Shown: positions 12,084 through 24,592 of the stretch, piece after piece | Numbering within the stretch: the first letter of the stretch is position 1 | Layout: every line of letters begins with the position of its first letter | DNA from: Cristatella mucedo | Taxonomy: Eukaryota; Bryozoa; Phylactolaemata; Cristatellidae | DNA: 64,000 nt | Direction: 5' to 3' | NCBI GenBank assembly: GCA_009760855.2 | Contig: WPIO01000173.1 | Span: forward strand, 283,501 to 347,500 | Translations under genes and position numbers: made by a program | The notes under the pieces: model-generated | Database searches by the model: none | Seen by the model: the letters and a program-made list of their open reading frames with translations, nothing else | Told to the model about the DNA's origin: nothing

Positions 12084-12815
12084 GGTCAGCCGATCCAAAG
12101 CTGCATTTATGCAGCAGTAGATGTGCCCCGGCTGCTATATGCTATAATTTGGCAAAGAAGAAAGGACCTACCTCAAATTATTAATACTAACTGCTTTACT
12201 GCTGTCGGTTGAGTTTAATTCACTGAAAGCATTTAGATTCTTCCGACCTAATCCCAGAACTGGAAGTCACCTGACAAAAGGGTTTTTATAAGATGCAGGG
12301 ACGAGATCTGAGGTTTAACAACTATTTAACCAGCCTCGAAGGAAAGATTTTTATTCAGAGGGGAAGGATTGGCATACATTTTATTTCGGAATTTATAATT
12401 TTGAAATTTCGTGAGGTTTCTAATTTATCTACATATTACTGCCCTACAATAGCTTGTAATGTAATAAATGAAGAAATGAAGCCTTACTGGCTGCTATCGG
12501 AAAGTTATCAAGCAACGGGAAAAACAAATTATAGTACCGAACAATGCAACGGAGTTCAAGAATAAAGCGAAGTTGAATATTTGCATGTGCTAACATTTCA
12601 TTATTCTCGCTCAGTGACGAAAAACTTTGCAGATCAACAGTTTTTGCATCAATGTTCACGGAAGAGGCCGCGTGTTCAAATATTGCCGGGTGAATCTTTT
12701 CTTGCCTACTGAAAGCTGTGGTGATAGCTGCTAAGGCTCTTCGGCGGCTGTGGAACTGAGACGATTGAAGTAGCCAGTAACATTAATAAACATGAGAGTG
12801 AAAAAGTTATATTAT
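12084..12815. other. No recognised feature
   Basis: A 90-codon plus-strand ORF at 12293-12565 overlaps a 71-codon antisense one. Neither has a domain signature. Confidence 0.35.
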
Positions 12816-12970
12816 GAGGGTAGGAGGCTATCAATTCTTTCTCTAAAGCCTATCTCTAAGATCTGCTCCCCCACCGGGCCAAACATCGCACCACCCAATT
12901 TTCAGAATTCAACAGTTTACCAATACCTCATACAAACCTCAAATCCTTTGGAGGCCGTGCGTTTAGCTGG
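12816..12970 (+). mobile_element. L2-A LINE, left part of an interrupted copy
   Basis: It encodes the L2-A C-terminal segment (landmarks CCCACCGGGCCAAACATCG and CTCAAATCCTTTGGAGG) and stops within the word that should read TCGTATGCTCCCAAAGCC. The other half resumes at 13403. Confidence 0.85.
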
Positions 12971-13402
12971 TAATGTAATGTAATGTAATGTATCGCCGTC
13001 AGTGACTCCACAAAGGCAAAAAGACCATGTGGGTGTTACGCAGGAGAGTTTTGTATAGCACACTCACAGCCTAAGCGGCTATCGGTACGCATTCGGTAGC
13101 CAACAGACTTCGTCTCACGCAACAAAGATAAAGTGGGAAGCATAGCAGAGTTAGGAGAGCAGTTGAGGTAGTGAGTAGCATAGAAGTAGCAGTTCAGGAC
13201 CGCTGAAAAAGATGCGCCATAGTCGGCAGTTGGAGAGTAGATGTCGTTGTGTAAGAATTGTGGAAGTGAGTTCCAAAGTCTAGGACTTGCAGAGCTAAAG
13301 CTTCTGTCGCCAACTGTCTTTAAGCAGAGGAATGGGACAGCTAATTTATTGTCCACACAGGACCAGAGGGCATGAACAGGCTGAAACTGATGCAGCAGTT
13401 CA
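12971..13402 (-). mobile_element. L2-B LINE inserted into an L2-A copy
   Basis: Antisense L2-B with a TAATGTAATGTAATG tail at its left and the ORF end (106-codon open remnant at 13036-13356) at its right. Removing it rejoins the two L2-A halves at GCTGGTA/ATGCTCACAAAGCC. The junction duplication is at most a few bases (ATG). Confidence 0.85.
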
Positions 13403-13738
13403 TGCTCACAAAGCCTGGAACGTCCTCCCGTCTTGCATCAGAACAATTACTGACTTGACCAAATTTAAAAATAATTTAAAAACATAATTATTTAGGAGAG
13501 CATTTAGTGGGTCCCTGTTGTTCGTTCTTCCTGTGCTCATGTGCGCTGACACTGTGCATGCTGCCACTAACCACATTCGCACGCTGACCCTGTGCATTTC
13601 ACCCCCACCATGTTATTCATGCTGTTTGTCAAGCACAATTTTAGTCACTATTCATTTGCGTTTCTCTTTGAAGCAAATGTAAAGCACCTAGAAAGAGATT
13701 GAGTTCCCTGAGCGCACTTAATCAAGTGCAATTGCCTA
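13403..13738 (+). mobile_element. L2-A LINE, right part of the interrupted copy
   Basis: Continues with AAAGCCTGGAACGTCC, the ORF end, the 3' UTR and the hairpin (AAAGCACC ... GAGCGCACTTA). The ATT tail is almost lost. Confidence 0.85.
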
Positions 13739-14097
13739 AGCGATGAAACAAACGCCAGTGGGAAACTCCAGTGCAATAACGCTCATTGGTCAAGATCTTC
13801 AATTGATTGAGTTTCCTTTGGAAATATGTATACTCTCCCCCTAACCTACGTGATCGTAAGAAAAGTATAGCTTGTTTTTTCTATGAGGATGTCGCTGAGT
13901 GATAGGTTTGCTTTAACCATCAGACCCTTCAGAACATTAACTTCTCTTCACTCTCTTATGGAATGTATCGTAGACATCCGCATATGGAAAGGCGGCTAAC
14001 TTTGTTAAATTAAAACGACCTTAAAAACAGCTTACTAGTTCGTTGTAAATTAAGTGTAAAAAATATCCCTCGATGTTCATTTTTCAGCATATCTCTC

Positions 14098-14880
14098 GTT
14101 TTACTGGCGTGAAAAACCATTATGTTTAAAAGTGGCATTTCACTGGGTGATCACCTATGCTTCAGAGTCAATCCTGCCTACTTTCAGCTACATGAAATAG
14201 CTAAAATAAAGGATTTCATAGTCACACATACTACATCAAATTTGTTGCAAGCATTCTTAATATACAGCCTTCAGTTTAGTTACTCATTGATTTTTACTAG
14301 CCTACCGGCTTCTCCAATCAAGCAATTACTGAAGGCACAAACCTCTGCAATTAGTCTCTTCTGCAGTGACAGTGGCAGTAGCCATTTCACACCATACTCA
14401 TTGACACGTGCTGATCAACAATCGACCAATGTAGCGATCTTAAGTTCAGATCAGTTACCTTCAGGTATTTTCATTATTTAGCCTATTATACCTACCAGAA
14501 CGCCTGTTCCACCATTCTAGGCAGATAACACTGTATTTTCGACTGATCGTCATACAAATCTCAAATACGTCGGTAACTGAACCTCTAATATCTATCTTCC
14601 AAAAGTTTAGTAGCCATTTTGTACTACGGCTAAAACATCCCCTGACGTTATGACATGTTAGAGAGGCTAATAATGGAACTCGTTCTCGGTGTATGCATTC
14701 TCCTCGTGCTTTGTCTTCTGCTTTCTCGAGACCACAGTGTAAATGCTACCTCTACCCATATTATGCAAGTATATGATGTGCATTTTTCCAATAGTTCTTG
14801 GGTCGTTTCCTCAGAGTCTGAAGTCCTCTCTTATCTTAGATTTTCGCACTTTGCTTCATTTTTATTATGAGTGCAATAAA
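14098..14880 (+). mobile_element. L2-A LINE, very old copy
   Basis: The 119-codon frame at 14122-14481 keeps the pattern of the L2-A region after the RT (LGDHL for LDDHI, YFQLHEIAKI, LLQAF, SLPASPIKQL). The 3' UTR is barely alignable (14600-14800). The hydrophobic 71-codon ORF at 14655-14870 lies in that decayed UTR and is not evidence of a membrane protein. Confidence 0.6.
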
Positions 14881-15063
14881 TTGATCTTCCCTTATAATTA
14901 GTGATTGTAGCACTGATTTTAATTACTAAATTGGCACCTTCAGAAGTAAATTTTGTTCTCTGACTAACTCATTTTCTCTTGTGGCTCATGTGCATCAGTC
15001 AACTCAAACCAAGCGTCACACAGTCTTTGGTCCTTTCCTGGATCTTTTTACGCAAAGGGATAG

Positions 15064-15266
15064 TAATAATAAAAATGCACTGGTTAAGTGCCCTCAGAAC
15101 TCAATCTCTTTCTAGGCACTTTACATTTGCTGCAAAATAAAACGCAATTGAATGGAGAGTAATATAATGCTTGATAAACAACATGAATAACTTGGTTAGT
15201 GGGGACTTTCTCAGGGTGAGTATGCAAGTGTGGTTAGTGACAGCATGCACAGTATCAGTACGCATG
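15064..15266 (-). mobile_element. L2-A LINE, short 3'-end copy
   Basis: Antisense TAATAATAA tail, hairpin (AAGTGCC ... GGCACTT) and 3' UTR. It is joined directly, head-to-head, to the plus-strand copy that starts near 15314. Confidence 0.85.
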
Positions 15267-15313
15267 GATGACTGTCCCAATCTCACTGATCTATTGTCTG
15301 AGCAGCGACTATT

Positions 15314-16335
15314 TCTTGCTGCATGCATTGATGACATCCGCACATGGATGGCAGCAAATTTTCTAAAACTAAATGATTATAAAAATAACTTACTAGTTAT
15401 GGGCAAACCCAGTGTGATTCGGAGATTGGATAGGCTGACTTTCAAAATTGGCTCTGCCAGCATATATCCAGTTGAATCAGCTAGAAATCTAGGTGTCATA
15501 TTCCTAAGCGACCTCTCGTTAGACGGCCCCATCAGCTCCACAGTCAAATCTGCCTAAGTTCAGCTTCATAACATTGCTAAAATTAGGGCTTGTTTAGATA
15601 AGGATACCACGTCCAAGTTGGTCCATGCATCCCGTCTCGACTTGTGCAACTCACTGCTTACTGGCCTACCATCACGTGTGATCAGGCGATTGAAGCTGGT
15701 GCAAAACTCTGCAGCTAGGCTTGTCTGTCGTGAGCTTCGCAGTTGCCGCATTACTCCACTTCTAACCGACCTGCACTGGCTACCAGTGAGGCAACGGATT
15801 GACATCAAGGTTTTTTCGCTCACTTTTAGGTCCCTTCATTCTATGGCTCCAGCCTATCTGTCAGATATACTACCCCATTAGGCCAAGCATCGTACAACCC
15901 GTTTTTGGAATATAACAGTCTGGAAATACCTCGTACAAACCTTAAATCCTTTGGAGACCGTGCATTCAGCTCGTATGCTCCCAAAGCCTGGAACTCCCTC
16001 CCGACCTGCATCAGAACATCCTATGACCTGACCACATTGAAAAGAAACTTAAAAACACACCTATTTAGGACAGCATTTAGTGGGTCCCTGTGATTCGTCC
16101 TTGATGTGCTTATGCGTGCTGACACTGTTCATGCTGCCACTAACCACATTTGCATGCTGACCCTGTGGACGTCACCCCCAACCATATTAACAATTCTGTT
16201 TGTTTTTCAAACATGATTTTACTTACTATTCAATTGCATATCACTTTTCAGCAAATGTTAAGCGCTTAAAAAGAGATTAAGTTCTCTGAGGGTGCTTTAT
16301 CCAGTGCAATATTATTATTATTATTATTATTATTT
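15314..16335 (+). mobile_element. L2-A LINE, 3' half
   Basis: Begins at the [19 protein letters not shown] region. It then runs through the C-terminal domain (stop near 15557, shifts near 15600 and 15880), the 3' UTR and hairpin to ATTATTATTATT at 16309-16335. Confidence 0.92.
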
Positions 16336-17048
16336 CCGATTACAGCTCTTACTATTTTGCTCTTATTTTTGCCGTTTATGTAAAATTAACTTTGAGTCAA
16401 AGCCAGAGCTTTTTCTTTAATTGTAAACTAAAGTACTGGTTTTCTGACTCAATAAGATTTATAAGAATTTCAGGATTTGCTTATTGCTTTTGAAGGATTT
16501 TAATCTCCGAATGTGTAAGGCTTAGCTGAAAAGTTTCAATCTTTTTACTGAGAATATTGCCCACATTTTTCATCCATAAGGCCATGTACGAATTAAGCAA
16601 CTGTGCAAGTCGAGCATGCGGCCTTGTTTAAGAAGTTTTGAGGTTTCAGCATGCGATATGGTATATTATTAAGATCTAATAAAAATGGGGATCCCTTTCT
16701 GCATACCAAAAACAATGTATGCATTGAGCTTGCTAGACATTAAAATGCTGAGTAACACTCATATTGTCCTATTGGCTTTATAGTATCCCATTAAAGATAC
16801 GTACATTTATAGCCAAACCTTTCCCAACAAGACAAAAATTTTTGTCTGCGGTTTCCAAAATCAAAATATATTTTACGTTTTCAATTTCATGTTGATGAGT
16901 CCAGTATCTTCTCATTTATATAGATTATATTATGTAGAGTGAACTCTAGATGAAGCTGCTCAATTTCTCTAAAGCATTACCATTAACGAGCAGTGGGTAT
17001 TAAACCCTCAACGATCAAGCGTTCAGCTTGTTTGAACGGCACTTAAAT
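16336..17048. other. No recognised feature
   Basis: AT-rich sequence between two L2-A copies. Confidence 0.35.
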
Positions 17049-17228
17049 GCCTGTCAATCAGATCTACTCACCCACCGGGATAAGCATCGTACAGCCTACC
17101 AATCAGATCTTCTCAGCCACCAGGATAAGAATCGTACAGCCTACCAATCAGATCTTCTCAGCCACCAGGATAAGCATCGTACAGCCTACCAATCAGATCT
17201 ACTCAGCCACCAGGATAAGGATCATACC
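17049..17228 (+). repeat. 45-bp minisatellite, four units, inside an L2-A ORF
   Basis: Units start at 17049, 17094, 17139 and 17184. Each begins GCCT-CAATCAGATCT and ends in a variant of GATAAGCATCGTACA. A 45-bp period keeps the frame: each unit encodes a variant of AYQSDLLSHQDKHRT. Confidence 0.95.
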
Positions 17229-17622
17229 ACCTGCTTTCGTTTTACCGATACTTCATACAAATCTCAAATCCTATGAATTTCATGCCTTTAGTTTGTATGC
17301 TTCTCAAAGTCCGAAACTTACTTCCGACTTGCTTCATGAGATCTCCTGACTTTTCTATCTAACAAGAAACTAAAACGCACCTATTCATCACAGCATTTAG
17401 TGGTTTACTGTGATTCGTTCTCTGTGTGATTATGCCTGCTGACAGTATGCAGACTGCCACCAACCAGTGCAAGTACCTGTAGCCATGCTATGCTTGTTTT
17501 TCATTGAGCTTGCTACTTCTAACCACTCGATCATGATTCCTCTATAGGAAGTGTAAAGTGCCTAGATAGAGACTGAGTTTTGTGAGGGTGCTATGACAAA
17601 GGTATTCTACCATTATTATTGA
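17049..17622 (+). mobile_element. L2-A LINE 3' end with an internally amplified segment
   Basis: An old copy that starts at the AYLSDILPHQAKHRT part of the ORF, here present four times in tandem (see the repeat). It continues through the UTR and a decayed hairpin (AAAGTGCC ... GGGTGCT) to CATTATTATT. Confidence 0.85.
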
Positions 17623-19603
17623 GCCTTTGGATAGATATACAGACATCCCGAATTTACGTCACTTATTAGTAAATGTGTCTTAATAAAGAACCTAATATTT
17701 ACTACGTTAAAATATCTAATAAATATTTGTCTCACAATTTGCGAAGAAACTGTACGAAAATTAGATAACAGTGATAATTGGCTCGTAGATACTCCAAGAA
17801 CAAGCTAGCGTGCATCGGGATCGTGGCACTAAACGATAGTCAGTTCAGGCACAGATTGAAGCTAAATATCATGTGATATGTTAACTTCGTTGTTCCCTCT
17901 TAACACTTTAGTCAAAAACCTGGGAAATCCCGTAATCCTTTAAAGTTAAAGCCACAAATGGCTAGACATATAAAATGAAAAGATTTTTTTATTTTCCACT
18001 CAGCAATTCATTAAAAACAATCAATATATCCTGCTAAACTGTTCGTAGTTTTGTCCCATATACGTTGAATTTATAAATCGTATCTGGTCTTTTAAAGACA
18101 TCTTGTCAACGTTTATTTAATGTATATGGTGTAGACGTTCGTGCAAGTGGGCCATCAGCAGCCAATACAGTAACGATGGAACCACCCGGTTACGAAACTT
18201 TGAGATTGGTGACTGTGGCAGGCAATTGCCAATAATATATACTCATGCTTAACGAGTGAGCTCAATTGAACCAATTGTTGAGCTTTATTGGACTAGAAAC
18301 TGCCCTTTGCTTGCATAACCGCTAATGCATTCGCCAATCTTGTGGTATTGATATATAAAGTTAAAAAGCTGATAATGAAGCAATAGGATAGGTAATATCA
18401 AAGTCGCTATGCTACTTAATCTTAAATCTATTACAAATAGCTGCTGTATCTTAAGCAGCTCATATGATAATGAAAGATTGCTAATTTGGATGACTAGTCT
18501 CTGCTTGCCCCTTTAGATAGTTCATTTGCAATCGTATTCAATAGAAGTCGTGCTTGAATAATGTCTTCTACAAGGAAACCAGGGTCCTAGCAATGTTCCT
18601 TGCGGTATAATATCATATCAGTGACGAAGAGCACAAATAACGTGATATATTAGGACCAAATTAAAACCGCTGACCCGTAGATTGTCTGCAACAGTGTTGT
18701 AGGCGAGTTCAACAGCAGCTGTGGCTTACACACTCTGCCGATTGACCTAGAGCTGAAACCAGCTGTCATGTTAAGGACAAATCAGAGCACTCATCAGTTT
18801 CTTTGGTTATGGCTTTTGCTTTTACATGGCCTGGGAGTTCGATTACAGCTGAGGCGATTGTCGTGATGATTGGTCATTATCTTACTTGTTTTTTGTTACC
18901 TTTTTATATATTGTGTGGAGCAACCTGACATATAGTGATTGTTATCTGGTCTGATCAGTTTTTGTAATCAAGCCTTCAACTTCCTTCCATCTAACATGTC
19001 AAATTCGTTTTTCTATATGGTCATTATGTACGAAAAAAAACAAGTTTTTTGAGTCTTACAAAATTTAGATAAATGTCCTCGTTATTTTACCATGGGCTCA
19101 ATACAAAGGTGTCTCTAACTTATGTTGCTTTTCTAAGCATTTTTTTGCTCAGGTGATTCAGCTAGAGTCAGCAGCGAGAGGTCAAGAGCAGTCAATCTTT
19201 ACTCGAAGATGAAAGTCTTTTGACCGAATTAATTAGGCTCCTGCAGTTTGTGAAAACTCTGAAGCCGGACTTGTAATTCTAAGCTATACAATTGCCACGT
19301 CCTACTACTTCTCACCGACTTGCTCCTTTCCTAAAAATGCTGAAATTGACACTGTGGATTTGCCGTCATCCTCAGGTCTCCAAATTTTCCTGCTCTAGAG
19401 CGTCTCTCTGGGGTTCTCGCAATGCAGACTTACAACGATCCGCTCCTCTGACTTGAATTGTAAGACCTCGCCTAAAACTAACCTCATCTTTTTAGCATTG
19501 CCCTTTGTGTATAGTTTCGTAAAGTCTGAATTAACGTCACTCACCTCCTCACATTCGTGGAGAATCTAAAAGCTTTCCTCACCTTGTTGCAATTCATTGA
19601 GCA
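17623..19603. other. Two kilobases with no recognised feature
   Basis: AT-rich. No domain-like ORF. An AG-preceded stretch near 19153-19210 is open for about 19 codons, but no good donor follows. Confidence 0.35.
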
Positions 19604-19763
19604 GTCATGGCACACTGCATAAGGTGGTTGCTTTTGCGACCTCGGTATCGAGGTCGTGGGTTCGATTTCAAATGTGGGCTATCCTTTATCGCAACTGCAA
19701 GCGGTGGTGATAGCCGTAAAGGCGCTTCTGTTGCTAAACAAAACTGGCTATTTAATCAACTGG
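19604..19763 (+). mobile_element. SINE-1 copy
   Basis: A-box-like TGGCACACTGCATAAGG, B-box-like GGGTTCGATTTC, then TTATCGCAACTGCAAGC, GATAGCCGTAAAGGC and the TATTTAATCAACTGG end. ORFs reading through it are fortuitous. Confidence 0.8.
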
Positions 19764-21250
19764 GATTTACTTTATTTAATTCCAGGGTATATGCAATGTT
19801 TCTTTTGCATGTTTCTTAATACTGGCACTGACCATGTTATCACTATCCATATAATGAGTACTCAAACACTGTATGTTACCAAACGATATTTAGTGATGCT
19901 GGGTCTAAATTATACGAAAAGTGACTAATTTGTGCTTGAGAAATGCATATTTATAATAATTATTAATATAGGCATTAGCAGACTTGTGCTAGCATTGGGA
20001 AATGGTTAAGGCGGGACACTATTATTTTTTGAATTATCCATAAAATGCACATCACTTAACCTTATACAATAAAATCCTCCAAAGAGCTTGAAAGTACCGA
20101 AAGGAAGATTTTTGCATCTTCTAATGCTACCAAGGAGACAAATTATACGTATGCAGTATTGGTATTGGTGGATAAAATGGAATTTGATAATTATTTATAA
20201 ATAGATATTGAAATTTGCCCCGATCATTTAACTCGGACCAGCAATAAGCTTTGGTGCAACTTATTGATGCCGTTTGATTTACCAGTACTTGAAATCTCTG
20301 CATAACTGTTTAAAAGTAGATGACCTGCTACAAAAACTTCAAGTACGTACAGATACACCACTTCTAGGGAAAAAAATTTCGTAGTCCCAATAATAGTTTA
20401 CAATATTTGCTTATGTTTATGACGAATGTTCTGTACCCAATATTCGCTACAATTTGCTTTTCTATCTTGAATTTGTAGATGAACGTGTGTGACTCCGGAA
20501 AAAGCTTGAAAACTAAATCAGGTAATTCCTGTTGTGGTGAAAGCATGCATTTGAAACTCTTACTGCTACATAAAGTTGGCGTTGCAATTCATAAGCCGCA
20601 CAAACTTTAAAGACTTAAAAAAAACTCAGTTAGAAGCGACTTTTAAGCTTTGGTATTACACGAAGAAAAGACTTTGTTACGCAAAGTTGCCAAAAAATTT
20701 TTAATGAGAATTTAATTGGTAGAGTTGTATTCAAATGTCTTGCACGAAACATTATTTTTAAAGTTTCTTCACTGAAATGGGGCACATTGATAACCCATGA
20801 TTATAACATGTGACAGCAGCTGACTGATTATTATATAAAGACCAAGGCTTAAATAGATTATTAGATTCCATACCAAATTTTTTATCGTGGTGAAAAAGCA
20901 TTTGAATCCTTGTAACTAGTGTGTAAAAAAGTTTCAAAATGCTTTAGTTTTTGCAGGAATGTTTCTTAGTTATATTTCGTAATTTTACTCACTGTGATGA
21001 ATGTCTGTACAATTTAAAAACTATGAAATGTCTTGCTATACTATCAAAGTATAACTTAATAACATTCTTAATAATTTCTTAATTCAAGGAAGATGGTTAC
21101 GAAAGAAAAAATCTGTCAGGCTGTATCCATCGAAAGGAAAACACTAATGACTATCTGATTTTAAGGTTTAAACGATTAGTACAAACCTTTTGTTTCACTG
21201 ACTTTAAATGGAACCTTAAACGGTGGAATGACTATATCGTCACGGATAAT
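19764..21250. other. No recognised feature
   Basis: Very AT-rich. No element ends and no credible exons seen. Confidence 0.35.
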
Positions 21251-21316
21251 ATTGCTATATATATACACGCACACAGATGTGCTCTCGCATCCATGCGGAC
21301 TCACATATACATAATT

Positions 21317-21496
<180 letters not shown>

Positions 21497-21704
21497 GAAA
21501 CAATATGTTTGAGAATGGATATCATATACTTCAACGTTGCCAAATAGGTTCATTTACGCTATTACTCACATCATATCAGAAAATCGCGATTATACATGTG
21601 AGAAGTGTCCTTAGGATCCACGAGAACTTATTCTCTCCACGAGCCTATTTAACTTCCTAGAGTACAGGCATTGAGTAGGAGTCAATTACCCTCATTTTCT
21701 ATTC

Positions 21705-22019
21705 TTAAGCCTTCATGACCACACCATGTGTGTCTCTGGGATAAAGTTCAGCAGGACCCTTGAGAGGTATCATGCACTGAATTATGGATAGGTAAGCGAA
21801 GCATAGTATTCGTACCAAAAGACCAGCACTCAGGCGTACAGGAAAATCCGAGGAAAACTTGTCGTTCTCCACAAAGAACTTATCGCACCAAATTGCTGAT
21901 GTTATTCTAGCCGCATCTGGGTCCATTGCTTCAGCTTGAGGAACTGTAGGACTGATGTAGAAGAGATTTTTATTAGCAATATACATTGCATGCTTGGATG
22001 CAAGATTCTTCAAATACAT
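21705..22019 (-). CDS. Unassigned ORF, possible terminal exon
   Basis: 104 antisense codons. A pyrimidine-rich tract ending CATCAG sits just before codon SPTVPQAEAMDPDAARITS, so the real coding part, if any, may be the last 80 or so residues, ending in TAA at 21705. Composition (charged start, mid hydrophobic stretch) is protein-like, but no family is recognisable. A second antisense ORF lies upstream at 22166-22426. Confidence 0.2.
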   Translation of the reverse strand: MYLKNLASKHAMYIANKNLFYISPTVPQAEAMDPDAARITSAIWCDKFFVENDKFSSDFPVRLSAGLLVRILCFAYLSIIQCMIPLKGPAELYPRDTHGVVMKA

Positions 22020-22426
22020 TTGATATTAAGCTAGCCTCAAGGCAATAGTATCTCCTTCAGAATTGCACTACTTAATAAAGTTCAATGCCACTTATATAAC
22101 GTCAAACTATCGACTCTTGGTACTGAGATCTTCCTACTTCAGCTAGACTATTGGTCGGCCTAATGCTATTGGACCGGTAATAATGTCATTATGCACATGT
22201 AATATTTACAAGTCACTGTATGATAGAAGATGACTTTGCAAGAGAATTGTAAAGCAGGTATGCAACTTAAACCCAACTGTGCACTTCTTAAAGCACGTTG
22301 CGAACAGTCTTTCAGTGATTGCATTTTTCCATAGTTTGTTTTCCATTGAGAAGGCGAGGGCATGAGTAGACAGATACTGGTACAACGGCTAAATGGTAAC
22401 TTTATGGTCCGACCTTTTGCAAGCAT

Positions 22427-23396
22427 CAGTTGTCAAAATCGAGCTTCGTCTCTTTATCGTCCGATGTCGACGTTGCTAAAGCAGCCGCTTAATCTAATTA
22501 TGGCTTATCCTATTTAACTGTTTAAACTATCCCGACAGAACTGCATATGCCCTTTTATACAGTTGATGAATTGTTGTGTGGTAACCGATTCAAAACCAAA
22601 TTACTGCAGTCTGATTATGTAGAACCAAGGAAGTTAGGATTTTAGAAGGAAACCTTCGCAGAGATTGTCTAATCATAAACATTGATTGAGCGGTGTGACT
22701 CGCCTTAGAGGCTATTATAATATTCAATATTTTAAACTGTCAATACTTATTACCATACAAGTCAAGTCCAATCAACTAGCGAAGGTTGTTCGACAACGCC
22801 CCTAAATAAGGGGACACATAATTACCCTTAACCCTAAAATACATTAAGCTTGCGAATGAGTGAAAGTATCCATACCTTGGACTAAAATTGCTTGCAATTT
22901 GGCAAAGTCTAAACATAAACTTGCAACGAAAGAACAATTCTGAATCTCTACAGATGACTTGTCTACTGTGTGCCATGTTACTTTCACACGACATCAATGT
23001 TACATGATCGTAAAAGAGCAGTCAAACACGTGTCAGAGACTGTTTGTCCAGACCAACCGTAGTTTGATATCGATGAAATTTCTTTACAATAATTACCAGT
23101 TATTTCTTATATTTTCGCCAAGTTCTATAAAGAAATGTGTATGACATGGAATCTTCTGGCAGAATAGGGAGGAGGACAAATGCGATGAAGGTACCTTCAA
23201 CTGTCTGTGTAGAATAGATTTATAAAGCCCTCCATAAAGCCATAATACCATATTTCATATTATTTCCGAGTATAAGCAGAAGGTATAAGCTACTAGTAGA
23301 TAGCAAAAAAACTTTGAGGAGTATCTCATTTTCTAGAATTCCATTGACAGCGTCGGCTGGAAATTTGTAAGGCATGTTCAAAGGAGAGCTATTTAG
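22427..23396. other. No recognised feature
   Basis: AT-rich sequence with only short overlapping ORFs. Confidence 0.35.
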
Positions 23397-23431
23397 TACA
23401 TTACATTACATTACATTACATTACATTACAT
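23397..23431. repeat. (TACAT)n pentanucleotide microsatellite
   Basis: Seven units of the same pentamer that ends L2-B copies. No L2-B body is recognisable beside it, so it may be an orphan tail or an independent repeat. Confidence 0.85.
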
Positions 23432-24261
23432 AGTATATTAATGCATATATTCAGTACTAACTGTAGTCTACATCTATTTATAAACTAAGCATCTAACTAT
23501 TTCAAGGCCTCCGTTGGAAGGAACAACTATATATGTGGCCCTGCTTTTGCGACATCCTAACTCCCTAACTTCTACAACTCGCCCACCACTTTTAGGTCTA
23601 CGAGCCTAAGCAACACGAGGCTCATTTAAAGTTGGTGGGACACTCTAAAGCCAGGCTTGCAAGTCAAGGCATCACCACTACATGAGACCCATACTATCAC
23701 TGATCCGCTTTGGCTTACTGTCGAGTAGAGTCTTACCAATTTTCCCTCACGTGTACTAGCTCTCCGTCAAACAACGTAGCGAGTGGTTGCTTTTCTCAAG
23801 TTCGGGTAATTTCATTCTTTTTTACCTTGCCTTGAGGACTTCAAAATGCGACTTTGCATCCCATGACCTGCTCGTGCCAAGCCAATACTTTAGCTCTGCT
23901 GCCAAAACGCTCAAGGCCTTTTGATTGCGGAGGCCTGAAGGTCGTATGCTCGAGCGGCTTCGTAACTGACTTCACTATATTTCAGGTATTAGCATCAATA
24001 AAAAGCAGCCAAAACCTATCTTTTTGTCTCAGCATTTTCTAGATCTGTGTGAAACACTAATTAAGTCTGCCTATAACCAGTATCATGGCTGATTATGTAA
24101 GTACGATTTGACATGATTTCATTAAACAAACTCCAGCCTGCACTGAAAACATTTGTTTACGCGAGGGCGATCACCATTTCTTATTCAAACCATTAACAGG
24201 AGTTAGTTGTGATACCATACAGAGAATATTTGCTTAACTATGAAGCACAATTTAAGGTTGC
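23432..24261. other. No recognised feature
   Basis: Mixed composition. The 62-codon ORF at 23854-24042 has no signature. Confidence 0.35.
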
Positions 24262-24362
24262 CTTTCTTAAGACATTGCGGCAAATGTAAAGTGCCTAGAA
24301 AAAAATTGAGTTCTCCAAGCGTGCTTTATTAAGTGTATTACTAATAATATTATTATTATAAG
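24262..24362 (+). mobile_element. L2-A LINE tail fragment
   Basis: About 100 bp holding only the last UTR bases, the hairpin (AAAGTGCC ... GCGTGCTTTA) and AATATTATTATTATA. Confidence 0.75.
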
Positions 24363-24415
24363 ATGAACTTTATAGAGGCAGGCTGGGAAGATTCAAAGGT
24401 GAATACTTGTGAGTC

Positions 24416-24592
24416 GTAGTGGCGCACTGGGTAAGGTGGCTGCTTTTCACGACCTCGGCCCCGATGTCGTGGGTTCGAATCCTGTGGTGGGCAATCCCTT
24501 ATCGCCACTGCAAGCGGCGGTGATAGCCGTATAGGCTCTTCTGTTGCTACACAATAAGGGGCTGTTAAATCAGCTAGTATTATTATTATTAC
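24416..24592 (+). mobile_element. SINE-1 copy, best preserved
   Basis: A box TGGCGCACTGGGTAAGG and B box GGGTTCGAATCC match tRNA promoter boxes well. The body has CTTATCGCCACTGCAAGC and GATAGCCGTATAGGCTC, then TTAAATCAGCTAGTATT with further ATT repeats to 24592. This is the reference copy for the family here. Confidence 0.9.

Noticed and set aside
14655-14870. Small hydrophobic, signal-peptide-like ORF
   Set aside because: It lies in a decayed L2-A 3' region that aligns, weakly but in order, with other copies.
17049-17228. CRISPR-like array because of evenly spaced repeats
   Set aside because: Units are contiguous without unique spacers, the sequence is L2 coding sequence and the genome is eukaryotic.
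23397-23431. L2-B insertion inferred from the TACAT repeat
   Set aside because: No L2-B UTR lies on either side, so only a microsatellite can be claimed.
24416-24500. tRNA gene, from good A and B boxes
   Set aside because: The acceptor and anticodon stems do not close, and the same unit with a long 3' body recurs as a dispersed family, so it is a SINE.
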